Of a DNA stretch of 64,000 bases, positions 33,907-43,710 are shown piece after piece; position 1 is the first letter of the stretch; each line of letters opens with the position of its first letter. The stretch is from positions 1 through 64,000 of the forward strand of contig NZ_ATVR01000012.1 of the NCBI RefSeq assembly GCF_000420825.1, written 5' to 3'. This stretch comes from Butyrivibrio sp. AE2015 (GTDB lineage Bacteria > Bacillota > Clostridia > Lachnospirales > Lachnospiraceae). The position numbers and the translations under genes are program-made. The notes under the pieces are model-generated. The model saw only the letters and a program-made list of their open reading frames with translations, ran no database searches and was not told the DNA's origin.

Positions 33907-33935
33907 ATAATAATACACTTGATGTTTTTTATCAA
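33907..33935 (-). promoter_or_regulatory. Sigma-A promoter of the amino-acid ABC transporter operon
   Basis: On the minus strand TTGATA (33930-33935), 17 bases, TATTAT (33907-33912); about 85 bases before the binding-protein start. Confidence 0.65.
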
Positions 33936-34043
33936 TAGTAAATTAAAAGAAAATTAAATTCTTGATAGCTTATCATATTTACGATAACATTATTATATAT
34001 CACTGATAATTACATTTCTAACAAATTAGGTGGAATATAGTAA

Positions 34044-34196
34044 ATGACTAATAAAAAGGAAAAAGAAACCCTGATCCATGATTCAGGTCTTATCGAAGAT
34101 AAACGAGTTCAAAAATCGAGAATATTTGTCGCCTTGTGCCAGATTTTTTCGATCATTCTGATCTTTTTAGGGATAATGGCTATTTTTGCTAAATAA
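34044..34196 (+). CDS. 50-residue single-helix membrane protein next to a K+ channel
   Basis: ATG at 34044 with AGGTGG 9 bases before, 50 codons, TAA at 34194-34196. Charged N-terminal half (TNKKEKETLIHDSGLIEDKR) and one membrane helix (about 27-48, IFVALCQIFSIILIFLGIMA). It ends 12 bases before the potassium channel gene, whose ribosome site (AAGGAG) overlaps its stop, so the two are co-transcribed. Family not recognised; an accessory subunit of the channel is an inference. Confidence 0.65.
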   Translation: MTNKKEKETLIHDSGLIEDKRVQKSRIFVALCQIFSIILIFLGIMAIFAK

Positions 34197-34208
34197 GGAG
34201 CTGCGAAA

Positions 34209-34937
34209 ATGGAAGATTCTAAAAGAAGAATGTATGAAGTCCTTGAGGCTTCCCATACCGGAGACTCTTCGTCCAAAGCATACGACATGCTGATGACCAC
34301 TTCAGTTATCGTAAGCCTTATTCCTCTTACGCTCAAAACAGAAAATGTCTATACAGTATATATAGATATTCTTACTTTTTTAGTTCTTTTGATAGATTAC
34401 TGCGCCAGGCTCTATACCGCTGATTACAAAATGGGATACAAGAGCATCAGCGCTTACATAGCTTATCTTTTTACTCCACTTGCCATATTTGATTTTCTGT
34501 CTCTTATCCCAATCCTATATGTTATCTGGCCTGTAAACACGTCTTTAAAGCTCCTTAGGCTTTTTAGGGCTTTCAGAGTCATAAAGCTGGTTCGCTATTC
34601 CAAAACAATGGTCGTTATCTCAAATATGTTAAGGAAGGTAAGAAAACAACTTGGAGCAGTTCTCATCCTTATTGTAATCTACATATTCATTTCGGCTATG
34701 CTGATCTTCCAGCTTGAATCAGCTCTTTTCAACAATTTCCTTGATGCTCTGTACTGGGCAACAATATCAATCACAACCATTGGCTATGGCGATATTTCTC
34801 CTGTCACCACTGCAGGAAGAGTCATAACCATGATATCTGCCCTTGTTGGCATGGCTGTCATTGCTCTTCCTACCGGTATTATCAGTGCGGCCTATATGGA
34901 TGAGATCCGCCGAAAGAAATCAAAATACGAATTATAA
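34209..34937 (+). CDS. Voltage-gated-type potassium channel
   Basis: 242 residues with six membrane helices. S4-like segment with regularly spaced Arg/Lys (LLRLFRAFRVIKLVRYSK, about 117-134), pore helix and selectivity filter TIGYGD (190-195), and an S6 with ALPTGIISAAYMDE. No RCK/TrkA domain at the C-terminus, so no ligand domain; gating by voltage is likely. Ends 2 bases from the convergent lipoprotein gene. Confidence 0.9.
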   Translation: MEDSKRRMYEVLEASHTGDSSSKAYDMLMTTSVIVSLIPLTLKTENVYTVYIDILTFLVLLIDYCARLYTADYKMGYKSISAYIAYLFTPLAIFDFLSLIPILYVIWPVNTSLKLLRLFRAFRVIKLVRYSKTMVVISNMLRKVRKQLGAVLILIVIYIFISAMLIFQLESALFNNFLDALYWATISITTIGYGDISPVTTAGRVITMISALVGMAVIALPTGIISAAYMDEIRRKKSKYEL

Positions 34938-34939
34938 GG

Positions 34940-35602
34940 TCACGGCGACTGCAAAAAGTCCTTCAAATTAAATTCCTTACCGGTTCTATCCTCATATATT
35001 TCAGAAAAACTCTTACCCTGGTCTTTTGGGTCAAGGTCGACGTTCTGTGCATGGACTTTCCATGAACTGTCATCTGACAAAAACTGATAGGCAATATTGT
35101 GCTGAAGCCATTCATATGCCATATCCTCGGCTGTTCTGTATGACTCCATATCACTGCCATGAATCTGATGAACACTAATAAGTGCCTCACATATAATAGT
35201 CATATCTTCAGTATTATTTATCTTGTAAGAATCGTAAATTTTCCAATTATCCGTGGTATAGACTACTGAAAAATCTTCACCATCATAGGTAAAAAGATAA
35301 TTCTTGCCATTTCCATCTGTATCACGAAGGTTTATATCTGAAGGGTCTGAAAGTATACCTCCCCCTACTTCCGTTGATGCTGCAACTGAAGAATCCAAAT
35401 GATCAGTACTGCTATCTTCTTCCAGAGCTGTTTCTTTATCAATATCCTCAATAGAGGAGTCCTCTTCTGCTTCAAGGCTGCTATAAAGCTGCTCAAAGCT
35501 TAAATCTGCACTGCCTTCATCTTCTATTATTTGCGTTAAGCTACAGCCATTTAGAAGGAGCATAATTATTAACATAGGTAAAAAGAATTGTTTTTTCATC
35601 AT
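34940..35602 (-). CDS. Lipoprotein of unknown function
   Basis: Start at 35602 (MMKKQFFLPML) is chosen because it gives a clean lipoprotein signal with lipobox LLNGC; an upstream extension of 15 residues is unlikely. About 220 residues. After Cys comes a Ser/Glu/Asp-rich linker (to about 90), then a domain with LFTYDGEDFSVVYTTDNWKI and a C-terminal region rich in Asp/Tyr. Not recognised. Convergent with the K+ channel gene with only 2 bases between stops. Confidence 0.7.
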   Translation of the reverse strand: MMKKQFFLPMLIIMLLLNGCSLTQIIEDEGSADLSFEQLYSSLEAEEDSSIEDIDKETALEEDSSTDHLDSSVAASTEVGGGILSDPSDINLRDTDGNGKNYLFTYDGEDFSVVYTTDNWKIYDSYKINNTEDMTIICEALISVHQIHGSDMESYRTAEDMAYEWLQHNIAYQFLSDDSSWKVHAQNVDLDPKDQGKSFSEIYEDRTGKEFNLKDFLQSP

Positions 35603-35757
35603 ACTCAAGATTATACCTTCATATATCATGAAATCAAGAATCTGCATTTATTCCCTACCACAATTCAGTTGACATTTGTCTTGAAATATAATAACTTATC
35701 CAAGTAATTAATTTTTATTAATTATGGAAAAAAGCATGAAAAAAGGGGAAAAATTAA

Positions 35758-36663
35758 ATGTCAACACTAGCTTTACTTGCAGTACTTCCTGCAATCGTTC
35801 TGCTCGTTGTTATCTACAAAGCTGATAACATCGAGAAAGAGCCATTTTCACTTATGGCCAAAGTTTTCGGACTTGGTGCTCTTACAACAATCAGCGCCAT
35901 GATCTTAGAAGAGATAGGATTGTATATTCTGTCATTCTTCTTCTACACACCAAATGCACTTTACACATTTTTTGAAATGTTCTGCGTTGTTGCTCTTGCA
36001 GAGGAAGCCGGAAAATATTTCGTACTTAAAAAGGCTACCTGGAAAAACAAAGAGTTCAACTTCTCATTCGATGGAATAGTTTATTCTGTTTGTGCTTCAC
36101 TAGGTTTTGCGACACTCGAAAATATTCTCTACGTTATCCAGGGCGGTTTTTCAACTGCTATAATGCGTGCTATCACTGCTGTTCCTGGCCACTGCATCTT
36201 CGGAATCTTCATGGGTATCTACTACGGTATTGCCAAGGGCTGTGAACTTAGAGGCGATGAAAACGGCAAAAAGCTCAATCTAAGAAAAGCTCTTCTCGTT
36301 CCTATTTTCCTTCATGGTTTCTATGATTTCAGCTGTTCACTTGAATATGATGGAATGCTCCTTGTATTTATCCTTCTTGAGATATTCATGACAGTTAACG
36401 CGATCAAGATGGTAAAAAAGATGTCAAAAGAAGACAAACCACTTAGTCCTGAGGTTCAGATGGCTGCTCCTACAGTAGATTCAGTCGGATCAGTTGCTCC
36501 TGTAGTATTTCCTGAAAACATTCAGCCTGCTGTAGAAAATGCTGCAACTGTAACACCTGAATTTGCTACAGCAAATACTCAGTCAGCTCCTGTTAATGTT
36601 CCTCCGGTAAATCCTAATCCGGTTTTTACCGCTGATAGCATTGATCAGTCAACAAACGCATAA
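35758..36663 (+). CDS. prsW: PrsW-family intramembrane metalloprotease
   Basis: Membrane protease of the type that cleaves anti-sigma factors (RsiW in Bacillus). 301 residues, about eight membrane helices. Conserved motifs present: EEAGKYF (EExxK), FATLENILYV, GHCIFGIFMG and HGFYDF (HxxxD). A Pro/Val/Ala-rich, likely disordered tail follows (about 225-301). No anti-sigma or sigma gene is adjacent, so the target is unknown. Ribosome site AAAAGGGG; ends at the bidirectional terminator 36672-36705. Confidence 0.88.
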   Translation: MSTLALLAVLPAIVLLVVIYKADNIEKEPFSLMAKVFGLGALTTISAMILEEIGLYILSFFFYTPNALYTFFEMFCVVALAEEAGKYFVLKKATWKNKEFNFSFDGIVYSVCASLGFATLENILYVIQGGFSTAIMRAITAVPGHCIFGIFMGIYYGIAKGCELRGDENGKKLNLRKALLVPIFLHGFYDFSCSLEYDGMLLVFILLEIFMTVNAIKMVKKMSKEDKPLSPEVQMAAPTVDSVGSVAPVVFPENIQPAVENAATVTPEFATANTQSAPVNVPPVNPNPVFTADSIDQSTNA

Positions 36664-36671
36664 AACAAATA

Positions 36672-36705
36672 AAAAAAGCTTGCTGCACATGTAGCAAGCT
36701 TTTTT
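36672..36705. terminator. Bidirectional terminator between prsW and the EAL-HDOD gene
   Basis: Perfect 13-bp stem AAAAAAGCTTGCT / AGCAAGCTTTTTT with a T-run on both strands, between converging genes. Confidence 0.88.
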
Positions 36706-36716
36706 ATTATTCTTTT

Positions 36717-37943
36717 TTAATTTGCAGGAATGAGATCTCTGTACCAGCGCAGTGCTCCAAGGTATGCCTCATAGATCTTGTCCATATCCAGGTTTTCAAG
36801 AACCATTATTCTTGAAACTTCCGTCCAGTCAGCATCCTCATATGACTTAATAAAATGCAAGATCTTGGCATAATCGCCCTCTCCATCCAAAAGAGCTGCT
36901 CTTACATTTTTAGGAACAACAACCATATCAAGTGCTTCCTGCATAGGCTTATCAAGCATAATATCAAGCGCTGAGAAAAGACCCATGATAAAGAGTTCCG
37001 GAGCCATAATGGAAAGCTCAAAGCTTTCAGAGAGGTTCTCAGCAAATTTAGCCCTTATCATAACAAGTCTAGTGATCTCCGACGGCTTATCAGAACAGAG
37101 TTCCTTAGTAACCGCTGTATTTATCCAACGCTTTAGCTCTTTTTGGCCCATCATCGCAGCTGCATGCCTGATAGATGTGATCTCCGAATTAAGAGCCATC
37201 CTGTTTACAATCTCCAAAAGAGAAATAACAAGCGCAGGGTCCTTTCCGATGACATCAGCAGCTTCTGTAAGATCAAAGTCAGGGTTATTTACAACATTTA
37301 AAAGCTCTATATAAGTTGCCTTCAAAGGACTGACTTCTGTCTCTGATTCCTTTACGGGCATTCTGAAAAATCCGCCCTCATAAAGGTCATATCCACCGTC
37401 TTTTGTAAGCTCATCATATTCTTCCTGAGTATCAACATTAACGGCGCAGAGCTTTATATTTGGATAAACCGAGCTGAAATAGAGCTTGGCTTTATCAATA
37501 TGTATTTTTGCATGATTAAGCAGAATGTAATCGCACTTACTTAAGATTTCTCTGTAGGGTTCAAAACTTGCAATCGGAAGCTTACGCATAGCAAGCTTGT
37601 ACCCCTGACTCTTCAGCTCTTTTACCCTTCTGACAAACTGTTCCTCCGGAAGGATCGTATTATCCATCAAAAGAACTACCTTTTCAGCAGGCACAGTACA
37701 CTGAAGAGAAATCTCAGAGAAAATAGAAAACTGATTAATGGGGACAAATACTTCCTTTCCACCGGAAAGTGTGGCAACGCCCATGCTGCTTACAACTTCA
37801 AGCTCATGGATGGTGCCTGCGCCGTCATATCTGGCGCCTCCTTCAAATCCCGGATTCAGGAAGTGGTTTTCTTTTCTCGCGAAAACTGAATAGGCACAAA
37901 CCGACATTTTATCGTCAAATAAAGGAATTAATGTAGCAAGCAT
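36717..37943 (-). CDS. EAL-HDOD signalling protein (YuxH-like), EAL part degenerate
   Basis: 408 residues. The first half (1-195) has the fold-type segments of EAL domains, as in VFVPINQFSIFSEI, VVLLMDNTILPEEQFVRRV and YDLYEGGFFRMP, but no E-A-L motif or metal-binding acidic set, so it should not cleave c-di-GMP. The second half (about 205-390) is an HDOD domain (LLNVVNNPDFDLTEAADVIG, DPALVISLLEIVNRM). Such proteins act as signalling scaffolds linked to motility and c-di-GMP. Single gene. Confidence 0.85.
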   Translation of the reverse strand: MLATLIPLFDDKMSVCAYSVFARKENHFLNPGFEGGARYDGAGTIHELEVVSSMGVATLSGGKEVFVPINQFSIFSEISLQCTVPAEKVVLLMDNTILPEEQFVRRVKELKSQGYKLAMRKLPIASFEPYREILSKCDYILLNHAKIHIDKAKLYFSSVYPNIKLCAVNVDTQEEYDELTKDGGYDLYEGGFFRMPVKESETEVSPLKATYIELLNVVNNPDFDLTEAADVIGKDPALVISLLEIVNRMALNSEITSIRHAAAMMGQKELKRWINTAVTKELCSDKPSEITRLVMIRAKFAENLSESFELSIMAPELFIMGLFSALDIMLDKPMQEALDMVVVPKNVRAALLDGEGDYAKILHFIKSYEDADWTEVSRIMVLENLDMDKIYEAYLGALRWYRDLIPAN

Positions 37944-38039
37944 TATCCGCTCCTTTCACGTGCGCATAACAATCTCCCACTCACTAATATTGTACCCCAT
38001 CATTTGGAATATACCAATTATATTTTTATAAAATTACGT

Positions 38040-38957
38040 TTATTTCTCGTAGGTTGTCTTATCAATAATGAACTTAGGTCTTCCCTTTACTTCCTCATAA
38101 ATCTTGGAAATGTAAAAACCAATTACTCCAAGTCCCATCATGATGACTGAAGATGTAAAGCACTGAAGAATAATTACTGTAGTAAAACCGGCTCTGGCAT
38201 TGCCCAAAAAGTACTGAACAAGAGCTTCTACGCTAAATGCAAGTCCTACAAAGAAAACCAAAAAACCAAGTATTGTCACTATCTGCATAGGAGCAGAGGT
38301 GAAAGAAGAAATGTTTGTAACAGCATATTTAATAAGTGACCTTGTGCTCCACTTGGACGTTCCGGCCTCTCTTTCTCTGACGTCATACTCTACTTCCGTG
38401 CTCTTAAACCCTATCCATGATGAAAGAGCTCTAAAGAAAGCATTTTTTTCTCTCATGTTGAGAAGAACATTGATAGCCTTTCTGTCAAGAAGCTTAAAAT
38501 CAGATGCTCTGGACATATCAAATCCAACCGCATCACTCATGATCGCATAAAAGCTCTTGGCAGCAAACTTATGAAGTGCACTCTCTGTGCCACGGCTTGT
38601 TTTTACGCCCTCAACTATTTCATAGCCCTGTTCCCAAAGTCTGTACATCTCAACAATCTTTTCCGGTGGATGCTGAAGATCACAGTCAATAACTACACAA
38701 CAATCGCCTGTTGCCTGTGATAATCCTGCAAAAACAGCAGATTCTTTTCCAAAGTTCCTTGAAAAACATACTCCCTTGACGTTCTTATTCTGAGAAGCAG
38801 CCTCCTCAATGATCTCCCAGGTTCTGTCCTTAGAACCATCATTTATAAACAAAAGCTCATGCGCTATATTGGCGTCATTTAAAATCCCATCAATAGTACT
38901 GACTGTTTTAGGGATGATCTCTTCTTCGTTGTAAGCTGGAATAATAACTGAAAGCAC
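38040..38957 (-). CDS. GtrB/DPM1-like family 2 glycosyltransferase
   Basis: Transfers a sugar from an NDP-sugar to a polyprenyl phosphate at the inner face of the membrane. 305 residues: GT-A domain with LSVIIPAYNEEE, FINDGSKDRTW and the DxD-type VIDCDLQHPPEK; two C-terminal membrane helices (about 225-250, 262-287) as in bactoprenol glucosyltransferases. Starts with GTG. No flippase or GtrC gene next to it. Confidence 0.88.
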   Translation of the reverse strand: MLSVIIPAYNEEEIIPKTVSTIDGILNDANIAHELLFINDGSKDRTWEIIEEAASQNKNVKGVCFSRNFGKESAVFAGLSQATGDCCVVIDCDLQHPPEKIVEMYRLWEQGYEIVEGVKTSRGTESALHKFAAKSFYAIMSDAVGFDMSRASDFKLLDRKAINVLLNMREKNAFFRALSSWIGFKSTEVEYDVREREAGTSKWSTRSLIKYAVTNISSFTSAPMQIVTILGFLVFFVGLAFSVEALVQYFLGNARAGFTTVIILQCFTSSVIMMGLGVIGFYISKIYEEVKGRPKFIIDKTTYEK

Positions 38958-38984
38958 CTATAAATCCTCACCTTATGTATATTT

Positions 38985-39013
38985 TTGTCTATCTTTTTTT
39001 CGCACTGTATTAT
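38985..39013 (+). promoter_or_regulatory. Sigma-A promoter of glgCD
   Basis: TTGTCT (38985-38990), 17 bases, TATTAT (39008-39013), about 50 bases before glgC. Confidence 0.55.
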
Positions 39014-39065
39014 ATCATAATTATGAGGGTAATTCTATAAATCTACAGAATAGGGGGGATTTTAT

Positions 39066-40208
39066 ATGAGTCAGAATGAAATGCTGGCTATGATTCTTGC
39101 CGGTGGTCGCGGAAGCAGATTAAAAGATCTGACTACAAAAGTAGCCAAACCGGCTGTCTATTACGGCGGAAAATACCGCATCATTGACTTTCCACTCAGT
39201 AATTGTGCTAACAGTGGCATCGACGTTGTCGGAGTTTTAACACAGTATGAATCTGTACTGCTAAACAGTTATGTAGCACAGGATGGTCGTTGGGGTCTCG
39301 ACTCCAAAGACAGCGGTGTATACGTTCTCACGCCTCGTGAAAAAGCTGATGAAGGCCTTGATGTCTACAGAGGAACCGCAGATGCAATCTCTCAGAACAT
39401 TGATTTTATCGATGCTTACAATCCGGAATATCTACTCATTCTCTCCGGCGATCACATTTACAAAATGAATTATGCAAAAATGCTGGCATACCACAAGGAA
39501 ATGAATGCGGATGCTACTATTGCAGTGCGTGGCGTTCCTATGAAAGAAGCCAGCCGTTTCGGCATCATGAACACAGACGGCAAGGGACGAATAATCGAAT
39601 TTGAGGAAAAACCTGCAAAGCCAAAGAGCAATCTGGCTTCTATGGGTATATACATTTTCAGTTGGAAGCTTCTTAGAAAAATGCTCGTTGAAGATATGAA
39701 AAATCCTGAATCCGACCACGATTTTGGAAAAGACATCATTCCAAGAATGCTCAATGAGCACAGAGGTCTTTTTGCTTATGAATTCAGCGGCTACTGGAAA
39801 GACGTTGGTACTATCGATTCGCTTTGGGAAGCAAACATGGATCTTCTCGATCCCAAGAATGAACTGAATCTAAACGATTCTTCATGGCTCATATATACAG
39901 AGGATATCTCAACTCTTCCTCAGTATATCGGCAAAGAGGCAAAGGTTAAAAAAGCTTACATTACACAGGGCGTTCAGGTTGAAGGTTCAGTTTCAAATTC
40001 AGTTCTTTTCACCAACGCTGTTGTAAAAAAAGGTGCCAAGGTAATAGACAGCGTGCTGATGCCTGGTGCAATAGTTGAAGAGGGAGCTGTAGTTACCAGA
40101 GCGCTTGTCGCTGAGAATGTTAAGGTTGGAAAAAAAGCAAAGGTCGGTTCAAAGACCAGCGAAAATATAACGCTTGTTGCAAAGAATGTGAAAGGAGGTA
40201 ACAAATAA
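39066..40208 (+). CDS. glgC: Glucose-1-phosphate adenylyltransferase, catalytic subunit
   Basis: Makes ADP-glucose for glycogen. 380 residues: nucleotide-binding AGGRGSRL (about 12-19), substrate region [44 protein letters not shown], then a C-terminal left-handed beta-helix. Ends overlapping the glgD start by one base (TAATG). Ribosome site AGGGGGG. Confidence 0.95.
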   Translation: MSQNEMLAMILAGGRGSRLKDLTTKVAKPAVYYGGKYRIIDFPLSNCANSGIDVVGVLTQYESVLLNSYVAQDGRWGLDSKDSGVYVLTPREKADEGLDVYRGTADAISQNIDFIDAYNPEYLLILSGDHIYKMNYAKMLAYHKEMNADATIAVRGVPMKEASRFGIMNTDGKGRIIEFEEKPAKPKSNLASMGIYIFSWKLLRKMLVEDMKNPESDHDFGKDIIPRMLNEHRGLFAYEFSGYWKDVGTIDSLWEANMDLLDPKNELNLNDSSWLIYTEDISTLPQYIGKEAKVKKAYITQGVQVEGSVSNSVLFTNAVVKKGAKVIDSVLMPGAIVEEGAVVTRALVAENVKVGKKAKVGSKTSENITLVAKNVKGGNK

Positions 40209-41323
40209 TGGCTAAAGCATTTGGAATTGTATCCTCCGCAGATAATACAATATATGTTGATGGACTTCAGGACTACCGTCCTATCGGATCATTCTCATTC
40301 CTTGGAAGATTCAGGGTTGTGGATTTTCCAATTTCCAACATGAGTAATTCTGACATCAACAGGATCCAGGTCTACCTGCAATCTAAACCGAGGTCTCTTT
40401 GCGAGCACATCGGATCAGGAAGACATTACAACATAAACAGTAAAAGAGGTAAGATACAGCTTCTTTTTTCAGAAAATACCTCTTCACGTTCAATCTATAA
40501 CAACGACATTTCTGCTTACAAGGCAAACCTTGACTACATCCAGCGTATGCACGAAGAGTATGTTATTGTTGCTCCAAGCTATATGGTTTACAAGCAGGAC
40601 TACCGTCAGCTCCTTGAAAGCCACATAGCATCCGGAGCTGAGATAACTGTTCTATACCACAAGGTAGAGAACGCCAGGAACTACTTCAAAGGCTGTCACA
40701 CAGTAGTTCTAAATAAGCAAAAGGGTGTTCAGGCAATCGAGAAGAATCTCGGAACAGCCAGCAACAAGAATATCCTCATGGATACCTATTGTATGAGAAA
40801 AGAGACATTTATTGAACTTGTACAGGATGCAAGCTGGATGTCATCAATCTACACTCTTCCTGATATCATCAATCTCTACTGCAAACAGATGGATGTCAGA
40901 GCTTACCAGCACAAGGGCTACTTCGCAAGTCTTACAAGCCTTGATGATTATTACCACGCATCAATGGAACTTTTGGACTACAGTATAGCAAGTGACCTGT
41001 TCAAGGCAGACTGGCCAATATATACCAGAACTACAGACTCCTGCCCTACTCAGTATTTTGAGACAGCTAAAGTCACAAATTCTTTTATCAGTAATGGTTG
41101 TCTCATTGAAGGAACAGTTGAGAACTCGATCATTGGACGTGGTGCAGTAATAGGAAAAGGCGTTACTATCAAAAACTCAATCATCATGGCCTATTCTGAG
41201 ATTTCAGACAACATACGCATCGAAAATGCCGTTGTAGATAAGTGGGCTAAGATTGTAAATGCCAAGAATATCATTAGCACAGAACTTCAACCACAATACA
41301 TTAAAAGACGCGACATTCTCTGA
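40208..41323 (+). CDS. glgD: GlgD, regulatory subunit of ADP-glucose pyrophosphorylase
   Basis: 371 residues, homologous to GlgC (FRVVDFPISNMSNSDINRI, beta-helix C-terminus) but with the Gly-rich catalytic nucleotide loop missing: the N-terminus reads FGIVSSADNTIYVDGLQDYR. Firmicute GlgD is known to be inactive alone and to boost GlgC. Translationally coupled to glgC. Confidence 0.94.
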   Translation: MAKAFGIVSSADNTIYVDGLQDYRPIGSFSFLGRFRVVDFPISNMSNSDINRIQVYLQSKPRSLCEHIGSGRHYNINSKRGKIQLLFSENTSSRSIYNNDISAYKANLDYIQRMHEEYVIVAPSYMVYKQDYRQLLESHIASGAEITVLYHKVENARNYFKGCHTVVLNKQKGVQAIEKNLGTASNKNILMDTYCMRKETFIELVQDASWMSSIYTLPDIINLYCKQMDVRAYQHKGYFASLTSLDDYYHASMELLDYSIASDLFKADWPIYTRTTDSCPTQYFETAKVTNSFISNGCLIEGTVENSIIGRGAVIGKGVTIKNSIIMAYSEISDNIRIENAVVDKWAKIVNAKNIISTELQPQYIKRRDIL

Positions 41324-41335
41324 TAAAGGCAAAAA

Positions 41336-41361
41336 AAGAACTCCCGGATTTGGGAGTTCTT
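41336..41361. terminator. Bidirectional terminator between glgD and a chemoreceptor gene
   Basis: AAGAACTCCC / GGGAGTTCTT with a 6-base loop and T-runs on both strands. Confidence 0.88.
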
Positions 41362-41379
41362 TTTTTGGGGAGGGGAAAA

Positions 41380-43449
41380 TTATTTAAGTTTAAATTTGCC
41401 AACAATCTCTCCGAGAGTATCCGCAATCTCTTCCTGCTTGCTGGACATATCATTTACATTGGATACCACATCAGCTGCAGCCATTACAGAATCATTTACT
41501 CTGCTTGACAGATCAGCTGTATCCTGAGTGGACTCTGCGATATTCTGAATAGCTTTAGATACCTCTTCCATAGCTGCTCTGATATTCTCAACCATTCCTG
41601 CGATCTTTTCTGAAGAATCGCCAAATGCTCCTGCATCATCACCATACTGTTTTGCCATATTAACAAATTTATCATAGTCAGGAGCAACTGTTTCTTTGAT
41701 AAATCCAAGGAGTTCTCCGGATGAACTTGAAAGTGTTCCGAATGCTTCCTGTACTCCGTCTATTGTCTCTCTGATCTGTTCTACCGCTTCTGAAGTGCTG
41801 CTTGCAAGCTTATTGATCTCAGAAGCTACAACTGCAAATCCTTTACCTGCATCTCCTGCTCTTGCAGCCTCTATGCTGGCATTAAGTGAAAGAAGATTGA
41901 TCTGATCAGCAATTTCAGCAATTGTATCTGCAAGTGTTCCGATTTCATCAACAACTTTAGCTTTTTCATTGGCATCCGCAAGGTCAGCCTCGCGCTGCTC
42001 TGCAATACGTAAAGCATTATCATATGCAGCTTTGCTCTGCTGCTCGATCTCACCTGCTTTTTTCTTGATATCAACAGCATCTTCGCTTGTCTTTTCTGTT
42101 TCAGATGCAAGCTGCTGAACCGATGCATTAACTTCTTCAACAGATGCATTTACCTGCTCTGTAGCAGCTCCTGACGACATCATTGCATCGTTAACACCTG
42201 ACATATTGGTCTGGATATCATTAAACTGGCCGGAGAGCTCATTAGCCATATTGGCGAGGCCTGTTGATGTCTCGCTCACCTGTACTGATCCATCTGAAAT
42301 TCTAGAAATAACTTCCTTGTTATTCTCAAACATATCGTTGAGGGAATCACTCATCTGACCGAGTTCATCACCTCTGTTAGATACGATTTTATCAACTGTA
42401 AAATCTCCACTTGCAAGAATGTTTGCAAACTGTTTAACGCTGTTGATACTCTTAGCAATACTCATAACAAAGATTGTTATAATAACAGCACTTATAATAA
42501 GAGCAATGATCATGATTACTGTAAGAACTCTTGTAGCATTTTTTGATGGTGCTTCAATTTCTTCAAGATCCATTCTGATGATCATCTTCCAATTAACTTT
42601 TGCAACATCCATATAGGTTAAGAGGATTGTTTTTCCACCAACTCTCATAACTCCCATATGTGGCTCTTCGCCGGAATTTGAAAGGATCATCTGACCTCCT
42701 GCTGCTATATTTGCATCAGGGTCCTCCTGCATCTTTACGCCATCCATTACCTTTTGGTTGTCGTCCGTATATATATAAGTACCATCAGAAGAAAGAAGTA
42801 TAGCACTTCCTGTTGAACCTACTTTGATATTTGATACAAACTCTGAAATATCAGTAAGCTCCATATCAACAGTTACACATCCAACATATGTATTCCCATC
42901 ATATATTGGAGCAGAACAACTGGACATGATCTTTCCACTTGTAGGATCATAATATGGATCTGTTATAACGGCCTGTCCCTGCGAAAGAGCTTTTGCATTC
43001 AAATAATATTCCTGATTAAAATAATCATACTCTGCATTACTATAATCCCAGGTTTCAACTATTGTACTTCCATCTCTGTACCAATATGGGCCGATATATT
43101 TTTCAGCCGGATCAAATGTATTTGGCTCAAACCACAATCCTGCACCAAGGATAGAATCATTATCATTAATAATCTTAGATAATGTTCCCTTATAGTTATC
43201 CATCTGAACAAACTGATAAGATGTAGAAACCATTTCTGCAACAGTTACAGCTGTAGTTCTTATGATCTCCAGTTTTCCATCAAGACTATTTGCATTTGCC
43301 TCAACATTATTGTTCATGGCTTCAGTATTCGCTGTCTGAAGATTGGTAGACAGTTCCTTGGTAGCCACATAAGTTAAGATGATCATGGCGATTGCCATAA
43401 CAGGCAAAATACAAAGTAACATTTTAACTTTCAGGCTCATTTTTTTCAT
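41380..43449 (-). CDS. Methyl-accepting chemotaxis protein with dCache sensor
   Basis: Transmembrane chemoreceptor. 689 residues from the ATG at 43449 (GAGGTG 5 bases before; the longer frame uses a GTG). N-terminal helix (about 10-30), extracytoplasmic dCache_1 domain (about 35-300, with [20 protein letters not shown] and [15 protein letters not shown]), second helix (about 307-330), HAMP, then the MCP signalling coil with hairpin tip [17 protein letters not shown]. No CheR-tethering pentapeptide at the C-terminus. Confidence 0.92.
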   Translation of the reverse strand: MKKMSLKVKMLLCILPVMAIAMIILTYVATKELSTNLQTANTEAMNNNVEANANSLDGKLEIIRTTAVTVAEMVSTSYQFVQMDNYKGTLSKIINDNDSILGAGLWFEPNTFDPAEKYIGPYWYRDGSTIVETWDYSNAEYDYFNQEYYLNAKALSQGQAVITDPYYDPTSGKIMSSCSAPIYDGNTYVGCVTVDMELTDISEFVSNIKVGSTGSAILLSSDGTYIYTDDNQKVMDGVKMQEDPDANIAAGGQMILSNSGEEPHMGVMRVGGKTILLTYMDVAKVNWKMIIRMDLEEIEAPSKNATRVLTVIMIIALIISAVIITIFVMSIAKSINSVKQFANILASGDFTVDKIVSNRGDELGQMSDSLNDMFENNKEVISRISDGSVQVSETSTGLANMANELSGQFNDIQTNMSGVNDAMMSSGAATEQVNASVEEVNASVQQLASETEKTSEDAVDIKKKAGEIEQQSKAAYDNALRIAEQREADLADANEKAKVVDEIGTLADTIAEIADQINLLSLNASIEAARAGDAGKGFAVVASEINKLASSTSEAVEQIRETIDGVQEAFGTLSSSSGELLGFIKETVAPDYDKFVNMAKQYGDDAGAFGDSSEKIAGMVENIRAAMEEVSKAIQNIAESTQDTADLSSRVNDSVMAAADVVSNVNDMSSKQEEIADTLGEIVGKFKLK

Positions 43450-43633
43450 AGACACACCTCTTCTGAATCATACATTTTTTCGCGCCAATGTTTTCAAGTG
43501 TATACTGAACGCTAACTATATTTTACAATATATTGTTTTTATGTGTTCTTAAAAAAGTATAAACATCTATAAAAAATCACTTTATAACATTCGCTTTTAT
43601 CTTTTTTTAATAACTTTTTAATACGTTAAATAG

Positions 43634-43661
43634 TTTATATTCTAGCCTGCTATGGTAGAAT
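43634..43661 (+). promoter_or_regulatory. Extended -10 promoter of the second chemoreceptor gene
   Basis: TTTATA (43634-43639), 16 bases, TGG-TAGAAT (extended -10, hexamer 43656-43661), 49 bases before the start codon. Confidence 0.5.
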
Positions 43662-43710
43662 TAATATGGTTTTCATAAAACACAATGTAGTTAAGAAAGG
43701 AAAATAACAT

